The notes under the pieces are model-generated. The model was not told the DNA's origin. It searched no databases and saw only the letters and a list, made by a program, of their open reading frames with translations. Positions 10,601 to 19,212 of a stretch of DNA of 64,000 bases are shown here, in pieces (position 1 is the first letter of the stretch; every line of letters begins with the position of its first letter). The position numbers and the translations under genes are program-made. The stretch is from positions 235,357-299,356 of the forward strand of contig CANNBS010000005.1 in assembly GCA_947502925.1 (NCBI GenBank), in the 5' to 3' direction. The DNA is from an uncultured Marinicella sp. (lineage in GTDB: Bacteria > Pseudomonadota > Gammaproteobacteria > Xanthomonadales > Marinicellaceae).

Positions 10601-13212
10601 TTTCAGGCACGTCTGAAGCCGGTGCCGAAATCAGTGTCACCATTGGTGGTGTTGAGGTCTGTTCGGCTGTTGCTGATAACAACGGTGACTGGTCTTGTGA
10701 TGTGAGCCCGGCTGTTGCCGATGGCTCAGTGCAAATTGATGTTACCGCCACTGATGCGGCAAATAACACCTCAAACCCAGAATCTGTAAGCATTAATGTG
10801 GATACCACTGCACCGGATGCACCTGTGATCAATGCACCCACCAACGGTCAACCCGTTTCAGGTACCGGCGAACCCTATGCCACCGTTGTCGTTACAACCC
10901 CTGGTGGTGCGACTTGTACAACCACAGTCCAAGCTAACGGCACCTGGTCTTGTGACCTGACCGGTAATTTGGTCAACGGTGATGACATCACCGCCACCCA
11001 AACGGATGAAGCGGGTAATGAGTCAGATCCGACCACTGAAGCCGGTGGATTAGATACTGAAGCGCCTGCTGTCACCATTACAGCACCGGCTGACGGTGAC
11101 TTGACCAATGACAATACGCCGACTGTTTCAGGTACCTCTGAAGCCGGTGCAGACATTAGCGTCACCATTGGCGGTGTTGAAGTCTGTACGGCTGTGGCCG
11201 ATAACAACGGTGATTGGTCTTGTGATGTGAGCCCGGCTGTTGCCGATGGCTCAGTGCAAATTGATGTTACCGCCACTGATGCGGCAAATAACACGTCAAA
11301 CCCGGAATCTGTTGCCATTAATGTGGATACCACAGCTCCGGGGGCACCGGTGATTAATGCCCCCACCAACGGTCAACCCGTTTCAGGTACCGGCGAACCC
11401 TATGCCACCGTTGTCGTTACAACCCCTGGTGGTGCGACTTGTACAACCACAGTCCAAGCTAACGGCACCTGGTCTTGTGACCTGACCGGTAATTTGGTCA
11501 ACGGTGATGACATCACCGCCACCCAAACGGATGAAGCGGGTAATGAGTCAGATCCGACCACTGAAACCGGTGGATTAGATACTGAAGCGCCTGCTGTCAC
11601 CATTACAGCACCGGCTGACGGTGACTTGACCAATGACAATACGCCGACTGTTTCAGGCACGTCTGAAGCCGGTGCCGAAATCAGTGTCACCATTGGTGGT
11701 GTTGAGGTCTGTTCGGCTGTTGCTGATAACAACGGTGATTGGTCTTGTGATGTGAGCCCGGCTGTTGCCGATGGCTCAGTGCAAATTGATGTTACCGCCA
11801 CTGATGCGGCAAATAACACCTCAAACCCGGAATCTGTTGCCATTAATGTGGATACCACTGCACCGGATGCACCTGTGATCAATGCACCCACCAACGGTCA
11901 ACCCGTTTCAGGTACCGGTGAACCCTATGCCACCGTTGTCGTTACAACCCCTGGTGGTGCGACTTGTACCACCACAGTCCAAGCTAACGGCACCTGGTCT
12001 TGTGACCTGACCGGTAATTTGGTCAACGGTGATGACATCACCGCCACCCAAACCGATGAAGCCGGCAATGAATCAGATCCAACCACCGAAACTGGTGGAT
12101 TAGATACCGAAGCACCGGATGCACCCACGATAACAGCTCCACAAAATGGCACGACCATCAATAATGCCACACCTGTTATCAGCGGAATGGCAGAAGCCAA
12201 CAGCACTGTAACAGTAAGCAACCAAAATGGTATTGTCTGTGAGGCCCAAACCAATGCCAGCGGTGAATGGTCTTGTACCCCTGTCTCACCGCTTGCCGAT
12301 GGCTTACAGCAATTACAAGCCGTGGCCGAGGATGCCGCCGGTAATGAATCACAGCCGGGTTCCACCAGCTTTACGGTTAACAGTGGCGCAACACATACTT
12401 TAGTGATTAATGGCGCCACCGATTTAACAACCACTGAAGCCGGTGGTACCGACAGTTTCACCATCTCCTTACCCTTGACACCATCTGCGGATGTGACTGT
12501 GAATCTCAGCAGTAGCGACCCCACAGAAGGCACCGTGTCACCAACTACTGTGACCTTTACCACAGCTAACTGGAACCAACCGGTAACAGTGACCGTTACC
12601 GGTGTCGATGACCAGGTCTATGATCAGGACCAGTCCTATACCATAGACTTTAGTCCGCTCAGCTCCACGGACAACAACTACAATGGTGTTACAGTCAATT
12701 CAGTTGATGTCATTAATGAAGATGATGATGCGCAACCGGATTTATCGGTCTTCCTGACTAACTGTATTGATGGCAGCTTACCGCAACAGCCGATAAGCTA
12801 TTACCTGACAGTCACCAATGAAGGCAATACAGATATTCAGGGCGCACGATTAACTACTGTGCTACCGGGCAATATCACTAATGCTGAATGGGATTGTGTT
12901 GATCAGAGCGGCCTGGCTTGTCATCGAGCCACCGGACTGGGTGATCTGGATGAAATAATAGATCTCAATAGTCAGGAGTCCATGCTGTTTACCTTTGTTG
13001 CTGATGTAGACGGCAATTTACATGATTTCCTCGATGCCACAAGCCAAATTGAAATGCCTGCAGGCACGGACGATGTCAATCTGACCAATAATCAGGCAGA
13101 AGATCATGACCTGCTCTATCAATTTATTTTCAAAAATGGATTTGAATGTGCGGCACCGGGAACCATCGAAAGCACCGCCCAGCAATTGGAGCAACTGTTT
13201 AACCTCCACTAA
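7639..13212 (+). CDS. Giant secreted Ig-like repeat protein (putative adhesin)
   Basis: The protein has 1857 residues and a signal peptide cleaved near SSHA|Q (about residue 22). Residues 24-345 form a globular domain of the kind often placed before DUF11 repeats (GGWALAVVYQD motif). Two DUF11-like modules follow (about 348-610), then eleven Ig-like modules (about 615-1580), each with a Cys before the loop and a second Cys in a WSC motif, suggesting a disulfide in each. Eight of these modules form a 4 x 525 bp tandem array. Then come a Calx-beta-like segment (about 1590-1695), a DUF11-like module and a C-terminal FIFKNGFE motif 25 residues from the end. I infer an exported or cell-surface adhesion role. 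No transporter, autotransporter barrel or T1SS signal was seen. Two CRP-type sites precede it and a terminator follows. Confidence 0.75.
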   Translation: MTSRLISAFLLLSAFYVQSSHAQVTRNFEDRVSFNVNGNITMVGNTLLTCDDDIWNCSWIQSGNWTSSNAIDMNYVNVDSPAGFNNSSSATLSIPNGATVLHAELYWGGRHNNSGSDRNKIRIKAPGSGSYTEVTAHTIDTFSSEGSSGSRPYQASADVTQIITNGGSGNYTVGDLKAKTGNDSLGFYGGWALAVVYQDNTEPFRRLMLFDGAATVVGNNTVSITTDNLVTPFSGNFDTYLGALVWEGDQSLEGDSLVFEGNVLDESLNPDDNFWNSSITSFNTRVSNKSPDYENQLGMDLVMTDVSGMLPNGQTQADIDFVTDGDSYYPHALVFITDLFLPDFDSSMDKIAIDLNGGQVEPGDVIEYRISFENTGQDVAINTVVTDALPAGMTYLPNSLEIVSSSAGPVGAMSDAIGDDAAQYDANNNTITFWVGNTAADGQGGDFLPAESAVVKFLSTVDNQNSGSVINSATIDFNAQNTPGEPLIAEDDAVIDVVATAGITVTKTAQLSVDNGNPGTADAGDEITFSIEVENTGNLAMNNINLTDAMAPLGAVTCPSNSLSAFSLMTCDSYTYTVTQGDISNGGSIENTVQLTAVDAAAGNHQDSDSTQTVLTLAEPVITTPSEGDLLNDNTPTVSGTGPVGAKIDVLTNQGGSCQAIVDGSGNWSCDISPALTDGSVVISAFASDGGSNQSETDSVTVDLDATAPSAPGVNAPTNGQPITGTGEPGATVTVVTDNGDSCTAVVDGNGDWSCDLGPGVVDGDNITVTQEDEAGNVSPPTVINGGIDTQAPTIIITAPVNGDLTNDNTPTVSGTSEAGADISVTIGGVEVCTAVADNNGDWSCDVSPAVADGSVQIDVTATDAANNTSNPESVAINVDTTAPGAPVINAPTNGQPVSGTGEPDATIVVTTPGGATCTTTVQANGTWSCDLTGNLVNGDDITATQTDEAGNESDPTTETGGLDTEAPAVTITAPADGDLTNDNTPTVSGTSEAGAEISVTIGGVEVCSAVADNNGDWSCDVSPAVADGSVQIDVTATDAANNTSNPESVSINVDTTAPDAPVINAPTNGQPVSGTGEPYATVVVTTPGGATCTTTVQANGTWSCDLTGNLVNGDDITATQTDEAGNESDPTTEAGGLDTEAPAVTITAPADGDLTNDNTPTVSGTSEAGADISVTIGGVEVCTAVADNNGDWSCDVSPAVADGSVQIDVTATDAANNTSNPESVAINVDTTAPGAPVINAPTNGQPVSGTGEPYATVVVTTPGGATCTTTVQANGTWSCDLTGNLVNGDDITATQTDEAGNESDPTTETGGLDTEAPAVTITAPADGDLTNDNTPTVSGTSEAGAEISVTIGGVEVCSAVADNNGDWSCDVSPAVADGSVQIDVTATDAANNTSNPESVAINVDTTAPDAPVINAPTNGQPVSGTGEPYATVVVTTPGGATCTTTVQANGTWSCDLTGNLVNGDDITATQTDEAGNESDPTTETGGLDTEAPDAPTITAPQNGTTINNATPVISGMAEANSTVTVSNQNGIVCEAQTNASGEWSCTPVSPLADGLQQLQAVAEDAAGNESQPGSTSFTVNSGATHTLVINGATDLTTTEAGGTDSFTISLPLTPSADVTVNLSSSDPTEGTVSPTTVTFTTANWNQPVTVTVTGVDDQVYDQDQSYTIDFSPLSSTDNNYNGVTVNSVDVINEDDDAQPDLSVFLTNCIDGSLPQQPISYYLTVTNEGNTDIQGARLTTVLPGNITNAEWDCVDQSGLACHRATGLGDLDEIIDLNSQESMLFTFVADVDGNLHDFLDATSQIEMPAGTDDVNLTNNQAEDHDLLYQFIFKNGFECAAPGTIESTAQQLEQLFNLH
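10003..12102 (+). repeat. Four tandem 525-bp coding repeats in ABAB order
   Basis: Four in-frame units start at 10003, 10528, 11053 and 11578, and each encodes two Ig-like modules (175 residues). Units 1 and 3 share the variants GADIS, CTAV and TTAPGAP. Units 2 and 4 share GAEIS, CSAV and TTAPDAP, with nearly identical DNA. This points to duplication of a 1050-bp pair. Unit 1 is the most diverged at its start and in part of its second module. Confidence 0.9.
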
Positions 13213-13231
13213 ATCTAAGGGGGATGTCCAC

Positions 13232-13265
13232 AACGGCGAGGCAGTCATCTGTTTCGCCGTTTTTT
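13232..13265 (+). terminator. Rho-independent terminator after the Ig-like protein gene
   Basis: AACGGCGA pairs with TCGCCGTT and is followed directly by a T run, 19 bases after the stop codon. Confidence 0.8.
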
Positions 13266-13285
13266 ATGCCTGAACGTTTCGTCTC

Positions 13286-13291
13286 TATAAT
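13286..13291 (+). promoter_or_regulatory. Candidate -10 for the acetoacetyl-CoA synthetase gene
   Basis: A perfect TATAAT lies 60 bases before the ATG at 13352, just past the terminator. No convincing -35 was found. Confidence 0.35.
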
Positions 13292-13351
13292 AATACTTAA
13301 AACAGTGGGATTTCTTGTTAAAATTAAATTTTTAACCCTAATCGATGACTC

Positions 13352-15307
13352 ATGACAGAACAGCCACTGTGGCAACCCGACCCACAACAACTCAAAAACA
13401 GCCAATTAAGCCAGTTTACGGATTACGTCAATCGTCAACATGACTTTTCATTACATAGTTACAAAGAGCTTCATCAATATTCCATTGAAAATCGGGCTTC
13501 TTTCTGGCGGGATGTGCTTGAATATTGTGATGTGGTCTATCATCAGGATGCCGATCAGGATCTGATTGATAAGGGTCATATGATTGATGCGCAGTGGTTT
13601 AATGGCATGACTTTGAATTTTGCTGAAAATTTACTGCGTAAAAAAGATGATGATTCGGCCATATCGTTCACCGATGAAAAAGGCCAACAGGTCAACCACA
13701 GCTACCGGCAATTGCATCAAAAAGTTGCTCAGATACAACAAAAGCTCAAACAATGCGGGGTGACACAAGGTGATCGGGTGGTGGGTTATATGCCCAACAT
13801 CCCTGAAACCGTAATGGCGATGCTGGCAGCCACTTCCCTGGGGGCGGTCTGGTCGTCCACATCACCGGATTTTGGCATCAATGGTGTGGTCGATCGCTTC
13901 GGGCAAATAGAACCTAAAGTGATGTTTTGTGCCAATGCCTATTACTACAATGGCAAAACCCATGATTGCCTGGAAAAAGTCAAGCACATCAGTGAGCAAA
14001 TCGATAGTATCGAACATATTGTGGTGGTTGATTTTGCTGATCAAGGCGAACAAACCCTACCGGACAAAGCCGTTTATTTAGCTGATTGGCTGGACGGCAC
14101 CGATGAATCAGCGGTCGTGGAATTTACCCCGGTACCTTTTGATCATCCGCTTTATATCCTCTATTCTTCCGGTACCACCGGTAAACCCAAATGTATTGTC
14201 CATCGCACCGGCGGTATTCTGTTACAGCATTTAAAAGAACTGCAGATTCACAGCAACATCACCAGCGGGAAATCTTTATTTTACTTTACCACCTGTGGCT
14301 GGATGATGTGGAACTGGCTGGTATCGGGCCTGGCCACCGGTGCCACTGTGGTGTTGTATGACGGCTCGCCATTTTATCCTGATGGCAACCGCTTGTTTGA
14401 TTTAATTGATGATCAGAACATCACACATTTTGGCACCTCGGCGAAGTGGATTTCGGCGGTTGAAAAGGCCGGGTTAAAACCGCGCGAAAGTCATGATTTA
14501 AGCAGCCTGGAAACCATTTTTTCCACCGGCTCACCCTTATTACCGGAAAATTTTGACTTTGTCTACCGGGATATTAAACAGGATGTCTGCCTGTCCTCGA
14601 TTTCTGGTGGCACCGATATCTGTTCCTGTTTCGCTTTAGGCTGCAGTGATTTACCGGTCTATCGGGGTCAGCTGCAATGCCTGGGTCTGGGTTTATCGGT
14701 CAAAGTGCTGGATGAAGAGAAAAACAGCTTAATCGGTGAACCCGGTGAACTGGCCTGTGATAAGGCCTTCCCTGCCATGCCGGTTTACTTCTGGCATGAT
14801 GCCGATAACAGCCGCTATAAATCGGCTTATTTCGATAAATACCCGGATATCTGGTGCCACTCCGACCGCGCTGAAATCACCCCGCAGGGCGGCATGATTA
14901 TTTACGGCCGTTCAGATACCACCTTAAATCCCGGTGGCGTACGCATCGGCACCGCTGAAATCTATCGCCAGGTGGAAAAACACCCCGAGGTCTTAGAGAG
15001 TATTGTGGTCGGGCAAGAATGGGGTGACGACACCCGCGTGATATTGTTTGTGGTGATGCAATCAGGTTATCAGCTGGATGATGATTTGATTAAACAAATT
15101 AAAGCCACTATCCGCCAAAACACCACGCCACGCCATGTGCCGGCAAAAATTATCGCCGTGACGGATATCCCGAAAACCATCAGCGGTAAGATGGTGGAAC
15201 TGGCGGTGCGTGATGTGATTCATGGTAAAAATGTGCCCAACACCGATGCTTTGGCCAACCCTGAGGCACTCGACTTGTACAAAAATCTACCTGAGTTACA
15301 GGACTGA
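13352..15307 (+). CDS. Acetoacetate--CoA ligase
   Basis: The 651-residue enzyme of the ANL superfamily activates acetoacetate to acetoacetyl-CoA with ATP in the cytoplasm, for ketone body use or short-chain lipid and polyhydroxybutyrate metabolism. The N terminus fits the ACAS_N domain (SIENRASFWRDV). The AMP-binding P-loop is LYSSGTTGKPKCIVH near residue 270. TTCGWMMWNWL is typical of acetoacetyl-CoA and acetyl-CoA synthetases, and the hinge and C-terminal catalytic lysine are in IPKTISGKMVELAVRD near residue 615. Length matches bacterial AACS (about 650). The WYL regulator gene begins 2 bases after its stop, so the two are co-transcribed. Confidence 0.9.
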   Translation: MTEQPLWQPDPQQLKNSQLSQFTDYVNRQHDFSLHSYKELHQYSIENRASFWRDVLEYCDVVYHQDADQDLIDKGHMIDAQWFNGMTLNFAENLLRKKDDDSAISFTDEKGQQVNHSYRQLHQKVAQIQQKLKQCGVTQGDRVVGYMPNIPETVMAMLAATSLGAVWSSTSPDFGINGVVDRFGQIEPKVMFCANAYYYNGKTHDCLEKVKHISEQIDSIEHIVVVDFADQGEQTLPDKAVYLADWLDGTDESAVVEFTPVPFDHPLYILYSSGTTGKPKCIVHRTGGILLQHLKELQIHSNITSGKSLFYFTTCGWMMWNWLVSGLATGATVVLYDGSPFYPDGNRLFDLIDDQNITHFGTSAKWISAVEKAGLKPRESHDLSSLETIFSTGSPLLPENFDFVYRDIKQDVCLSSISGGTDICSCFALGCSDLPVYRGQLQCLGLGLSVKVLDEEKNSLIGEPGELACDKAFPAMPVYFWHDADNSRYKSAYFDKYPDIWCHSDRAEITPQGGMIIYGRSDTTLNPGGVRIGTAEIYRQVEKHPEVLESIVVGQEWGDDTRVILFVVMQSGYQLDDDLIKQIKATIRQNTTPRHVPAKIIAVTDIPKTISGKMVELAVRDVIHGKNVPNTDALANPEALDLYKNLPELQD

Positions 15308-15309
15308 GC

Positions 15310-16257
15310 ATGAAACGCCTGGAACAGTTGGATCAGATTCTGCGTGACAGACGCTCACCGATCACGGTTGAGCAACTGATGGATCAGCTCAACTGTTCCA
15401 AAGCCACGGTTTATCGGCGCATTAATGAACTCAAAACCCATTACCAGGCACCGATTCTGCAGGACGATGAACACCGGTATTATTACGACAAGCAGGCCAA
15501 TTTCGCATTGCCCGGGATCCGCTTCAGCGCAGAAGAAGCACAGGGCTTACTGATGGCCGCTGATATCTTAAATAAATTACAGGGCGATAAGCTGTCTGCT
15601 CCCATCGCCCGGATTATCGAGGCCATCAGTGAATTACTGGCGAATCAGGGCATCACCAACCAAAAACTGATTCAATTTATTCCAACTCTGGTGAGAAAAC
15701 CCCAACCAGCCATATTCCTGAGTGTTCTCACGGCTCTGCAAAAAACCAAAAAACTGCAGTTAGCATACCGCAGTCGACAAGGCAAACACTCAGAACGACT
15801 GGTCTCACCCCAACATCTGAGCTATTATAAAAACAACTGGTATTTAGATGCCTGGTGCCACCGCCAGGATGGACTGCGCTTATTTGCGCTTGAATTAATC
15901 GAACAAGCGGCTGTGGATCCTGAAAAAGCCTATATACTCGATAAACAATTGCTGCGCGAACATTACGCCAACAGCTACGGGCTGTTCGCCGGCAAAGCCG
16001 ATAACACCGCAAGAATCCGTATTGATTTAAGCAAAGCCCCCTGGGTCAACAATCAAATCTGGCATTCTCAGCAAAAAACCATCAGTCATGATAAGCACTC
16101 ACTGGTGATTGAAATCCCTTATCATCACAGTGGTGAGCTATTATCTGATATATTGCAGTTAGGCTCGGCTGCTGAAATTGTCGCTCCGACAAAACTGCGT
16201 GAGCAAATCCGTCAGGAATTAGAACACAGTCTTAAACATTATGTCTCTCCACCATGA
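15310..16257 (+). CDS. HTH-WYL transcriptional regulator (YafY family)
   Basis: This is a 315-residue regulator. The N-terminal winged helix-turn-helix is of the DeoR/HTH_11 type (about residues 1-55, RRSPITVEQLMDQLNCSKAT). A WYL domain follows (about 140-215), including LSYYKNNWYLDAWCHRQDGLR, and then the C-terminal WCX extension. WYL proteins usually sense a small ligand or nucleic acid. The gene is sandwiched between the acetoacetyl-CoA synthetase gene (2-base gap) and an AsmA-like gene (4-base overlap), so it may control this operon. The ligand is unknown. Confidence 0.85.
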   Translation: MKRLEQLDQILRDRRSPITVEQLMDQLNCSKATVYRRINELKTHYQAPILQDDEHRYYYDKQANFALPGIRFSAEEAQGLLMAADILNKLQGDKLSAPIARIIEAISELLANQGITNQKLIQFIPTLVRKPQPAIFLSVLTALQKTKKLQLAYRSRQGKHSERLVSPQHLSYYKNNWYLDAWCHRQDGLRLFALELIEQAAVDPEKAYILDKQLLREHYANSYGLFAGKADNTARIRIDLSKAPWVNNQIWHSQQKTISHDKHSLVIEIPYHHSGELLSDILQLGSAAEIVAPTKLREQIRQELEHSLKHYVSPP

Positions 16258-17840
16258 AACGCCGACCAAAAAAACGCCGAAAAATTGTTGCCTCTGTGTT
16301 TTTACTGGGACTGGTGCTCTATGTGGTGAGTTTATTGTGGTTATTGCCCCCTTTTCTGAAAACGCCGATTAATAAACAATTAAAAAACAACGATCTTCAG
16401 ATTAACTATCAAAAGCTGTGGATCAATCCGCTGACCTTAAATATCCATCTTAAAAACACAGAACTTAATAACCTTTCAGGCCACGAAATCCTGGCAGCGA
16501 AAAAAATCGACATTGACTGGCAACTATGGCCACTGATTAACCGCAACATTCAGATTGATTCGCTAACCCTTAAACAAGCTGAATTACAGCTCATATTCGG
16601 CCCTGATAATCAGCTCATCAGCCCTTCTTTTAAGTCAAATACGAGTGAAAGCCCATGGCAGTTTAATCCGGGGCAGCTTAATGTGATTAACAGTACAGTG
16701 ACTCTGCAAAAACAACAACAAAAACTACATTTTAAAGACATTAACATTAACCTGAACTTAGCTGATTTAATTAATCCACAACAACCTGCATCGAATCAAA
16801 CAGCGCGCATTCACCTGGAAACCGGCCCAGACAGCGACTTTTCAATCGAGCAAAGTTCGGATAATACCTTTCATTGGCAACTGAATAACTGGTCGCTGGA
16901 ACAGATTGAGCCCTGGATAAGACCCTATAAAAGTGATATTGAACTGATCGGAAAAGTGACCGCCTCCGGCCAACTGCAATGGCCGGCCAATACCATGCCG
17001 CTTATTCAAGTGACTGAAGCTGAACTCAACATTCAGCAATTGAACTGGCCGCCTTTTAAAGTGCAACAAGGCGATATCAGCACCCGGGATATTCAGTTTG
17101 ACCTGGCGTCGAAAAAAGTGAACATGGCTTATATTAAAAGTCCGGGTGGTGAATTGGCCATAGAATCAGATCTCATCAATCTAACCGACCTGAAAAATCA
17201 GCAGCCAACATCGGATAACCAATGGCAGCTAAACCTTGAATCATTGGAAGTGACCAACTGGCAGCTGATGCTTCAGGATAATCGCCCCGCCATTAAAGCA
17301 GACATTGAACACATATCCGTGCAAAGCGAATCCCAACAACAAAATCTGTCCGTTAAAGTTAAACTCACAGCGCCCTTTGATCAGGCCATTAATATTAACG
17401 CACATGGCCAAGTCAGTCCTTTGCAACTGCAAGGTAATCTGAAAGCCGAGGCTCTGGCATTAGAGGCCTTAAATCCCTGGTTACAAGCACTCAGCCCCTG
17501 GCAATTTCAACAGACTTTACTATCGGTCAACAGTGAACTTTGCGTTCGAAACAACAGCCTGTATGCCAATGGAGACTGGTCACTGCCACAACTCACTGTT
17601 AAAAGTAACTCCCAAGGTGTCGTGGCGCGTGACACCAAAATACAATCTATCGGACTGAATATAGATGAAAAGTTACTGACTCTGAACGATGTCCGCAGTC
17701 AAACCGTTGACTTCTATCAATACGACAACGACACAGCGTCTGCAGAAAACACAAAAAACGCACCACAATCAACAGAGCAACTGTGGCGCGTCGCGATTGA
17801 TCAAGACAACCAAGATCTGTGTGATATTAAGCTTCTTTAA
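16254..17840 (+). CDS. AsmA/DUF748-like envelope protein, possibly C-terminally truncated
   Basis: This 528-residue protein has a basic N terminus (MKRRPKKRRK) and one membrane anchor (about residues 11-33). A long periplasmic region rich in beta strands follows, with the pattern INPLTLNIHLKNTELNNLSG and 'IDWQLWPLINR' typical of DUF748/AsmA-like proteins. Relatives in this group probably bridge the envelope for lipid or outer-membrane homeostasis, but the exact role here is unknown. Many DUF748 proteins are about 1000 residues long, so this one looks short. Its last 14 bases overlap the 3' end of the convergent ppnN gene, so the natural end may have been lost by rearrangement. The start overlaps the WYL gene by 4 bases. 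Confidence 0.65.
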   Translation: MKRRPKKRRKIVASVFLLGLVLYVVSLLWLLPPFLKTPINKQLKNNDLQINYQKLWINPLTLNIHLKNTELNNLSGHEILAAKKIDIDWQLWPLINRNIQIDSLTLKQAELQLIFGPDNQLISPSFKSNTSESPWQFNPGQLNVINSTVTLQKQQQKLHFKDININLNLADLINPQQPASNQTARIHLETGPDSDFSIEQSSDNTFHWQLNNWSLEQIEPWIRPYKSDIELIGKVTASGQLQWPANTMPLIQVTEAELNIQQLNWPPFKVQQGDISTRDIQFDLASKKVNMAYIKSPGGELAIESDLINLTDLKNQQPTSDNQWQLNLESLEVTNWQLMLQDNRPAIKADIEHISVQSESQQQNLSVKVKLTAPFDQAININAHGQVSPLQLQGNLKAEALALEALNPWLQALSPWQFQQTLLSVNSELCVRNNSLYANGDWSLPQLTVKSNSQGVVARDTKIQSIGLNIDEKLLTLNDVRSQTVDFYQYDNDTASAENTKNAPQSTEQLWRVAIDQDNQDLCDIKLL

Positions 17841-19212
17841 CCACTTCAAATACCGGCACATATTCACTGCCCGGTAATTTCATGCGTTTTTGCTCGATAA
17901 AGGCTTTTAACAGGGTGTCTAATTTATCCATCAGTTCTTTTTCACCATGAATCTGATACACCCCGTGTTCAAGGACTTGTTGTCGCCCGAATTCTTTGAC
18001 ATTACCGGCCACAATGCCTGAAAAAGCCGCCCGCAATGAAGCCGCTAATTCACCCAAAGGCCGGTCTCGGTATAATTTCAATGCGGCCATATTTTCATGG
18101 GTGGGAATAAAGGGAAATTGCAGCTTTTCGTCAATATCCAGGGCCCAGTTAAAGTAATAACTAATCTTATTGCGACTGCGATACAACTTAACCGCTGATA
18201 AACCTGCCATCATTTTAACCGCCACCTGCTCAGCGTCATCAATGATGATTTCATATAAATCCGCCACCTCATCACCGAGGGCAAAGCGAATAAATTCATC
18301 TATCTGGTAAAAGTAATCTGCCGATTCTTTCGGTCCGGTCATGATAAAAGGAAACGGTATGCCTTCGTTACGTTTATCGGACAAAATACCGATTAAGTAC
18401 AAAATCTCCTCAGCGGTTCCGACACCGCCCGGGAATACAATAATGCCATGCCCAAGTCGCACAAACGCTTCTAATCGCTTTTCAATATCCGGCATGATTA
18501 CCAGGTTATTAACAATCGGGTTGGGTGCTTCAGCGGCAATAATACTGGGCTCAGTTAAGCCCACATAACGGCCATTTTCAATCCGCTGTTTGGCATGACC
18601 AACACTGGCACCTTTCATCGGGCCTTTCATGGCTCCGGTACCACAACCGGTACAAATATGACCACCGCGTAAACCAATCTGATACCCCACATCTTTGGTA
18701 TATTGGTACTCCACCCGGTTAATTGAATGACCGCCCCAGCAAACCACCAAATTAGGCTCTAAGCCATATTCGTGAACCTCCGCGCGACGCAGAATTTCAA
18801 ACACATAATTGGTGATATCAAAAGGCTGTTCTAAATCGAAACTACTGACTTCTTTTTGGGCACTTTGAAATACGATATCGCGCAGCACCGCAAAAATTGA
18901 ATCACGGATACCGGAAATCATTTTACCATCCACAAAAGCCTGCGCCGGTGCGTTGGTAAACTGCAAATGTATGCCGCGCTCCCGGGGTATTAACTTCACA
19001 TTAAAATCCGGATAACGGTTTAAAACCGCCATGGCATCATCATCACTGGCATCGTGGTTTAACACCGCCAGACAACATTTTCTAAACAGTTCATGGACAC
19101 CGCCCTGGCCCACTTCCATCATGCGGTTAATTTCCTCTTGGGATAATAAAGTCATACCACCCCGGGCGGCAATGGTACATTTATCAATGGTTTTTATATC
19201 GTTATAATTCAT
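17827..19212 (-). CDS. ppnN: Nucleotide 5'-monophosphate nucleosidase PpnN
   Basis: The 461-residue LOG-family enzyme cleaves the N-glycosidic bond of purine and pyrimidine nucleoside monophosphates to ribose 5-phosphate and free base. In E. coli it is activated by (p)ppGpp. The Rossmann-type core holds GCGTGAMKGPMKGA (about residues 198-211) and the LOG signature FPGGVGTAEEI (about 262-272). Length fits E. coli PpnN/YgdH (454). A good ribosome site (AAGGAATAATCAT) precedes the ATG. The gene converges on the AsmA-like gene with a 14-base overlap. Confidence 0.92.
   Translation of the reverse strand: MNYNDIKTIDKCTIAARGGMTLLSQEEINRMMEVGQGGVHELFRKCCLAVLNHDASDDDAMAVLNRYPDFNVKLIPRERGIHLQFTNAPAQAFVDGKMISGIRDSIFAVLRDIVFQSAQKEVSSFDLEQPFDITNYVFEILRRAEVHEYGLEPNLVVCWGGHSINRVEYQYTKDVGYQIGLRGGHICTGCGTGAMKGPMKGASVGHAKQRIENGRYVGLTEPSIIAAEAPNPIVNNLVIMPDIEKRLEAFVRLGHGIIVFPGGVGTAEEILYLIGILSDKRNEGIPFPFIMTGPKESADYFYQIDEFIRFALGDEVADLYEIIIDDAEQVAVKMMAGLSAVKLYRSRNKISYYFNWALDIDEKLQFPFIPTHENMAALKLYRDRPLGELAASLRAAFSGIVAGNVKEFGRQQVLEHGVYQIHGEKELMDKLDTLLKAFIEQKRMKLPGSEYVPVFEVVKEA

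Noticed and set aside
10003..12102. Possible CRISPR array
   Set aside because: Units are 525 bp, in frame and translated. They lack short identical repeats with unique spacers.
9798..12563. Five long minus-strand open frames spaced by 525 bases
   Set aside because: They mirror the tandem repeat of the plus-strand Ig-like gene and arise from its codon pattern. They share the repeat period and lack ribosome sites of their own.
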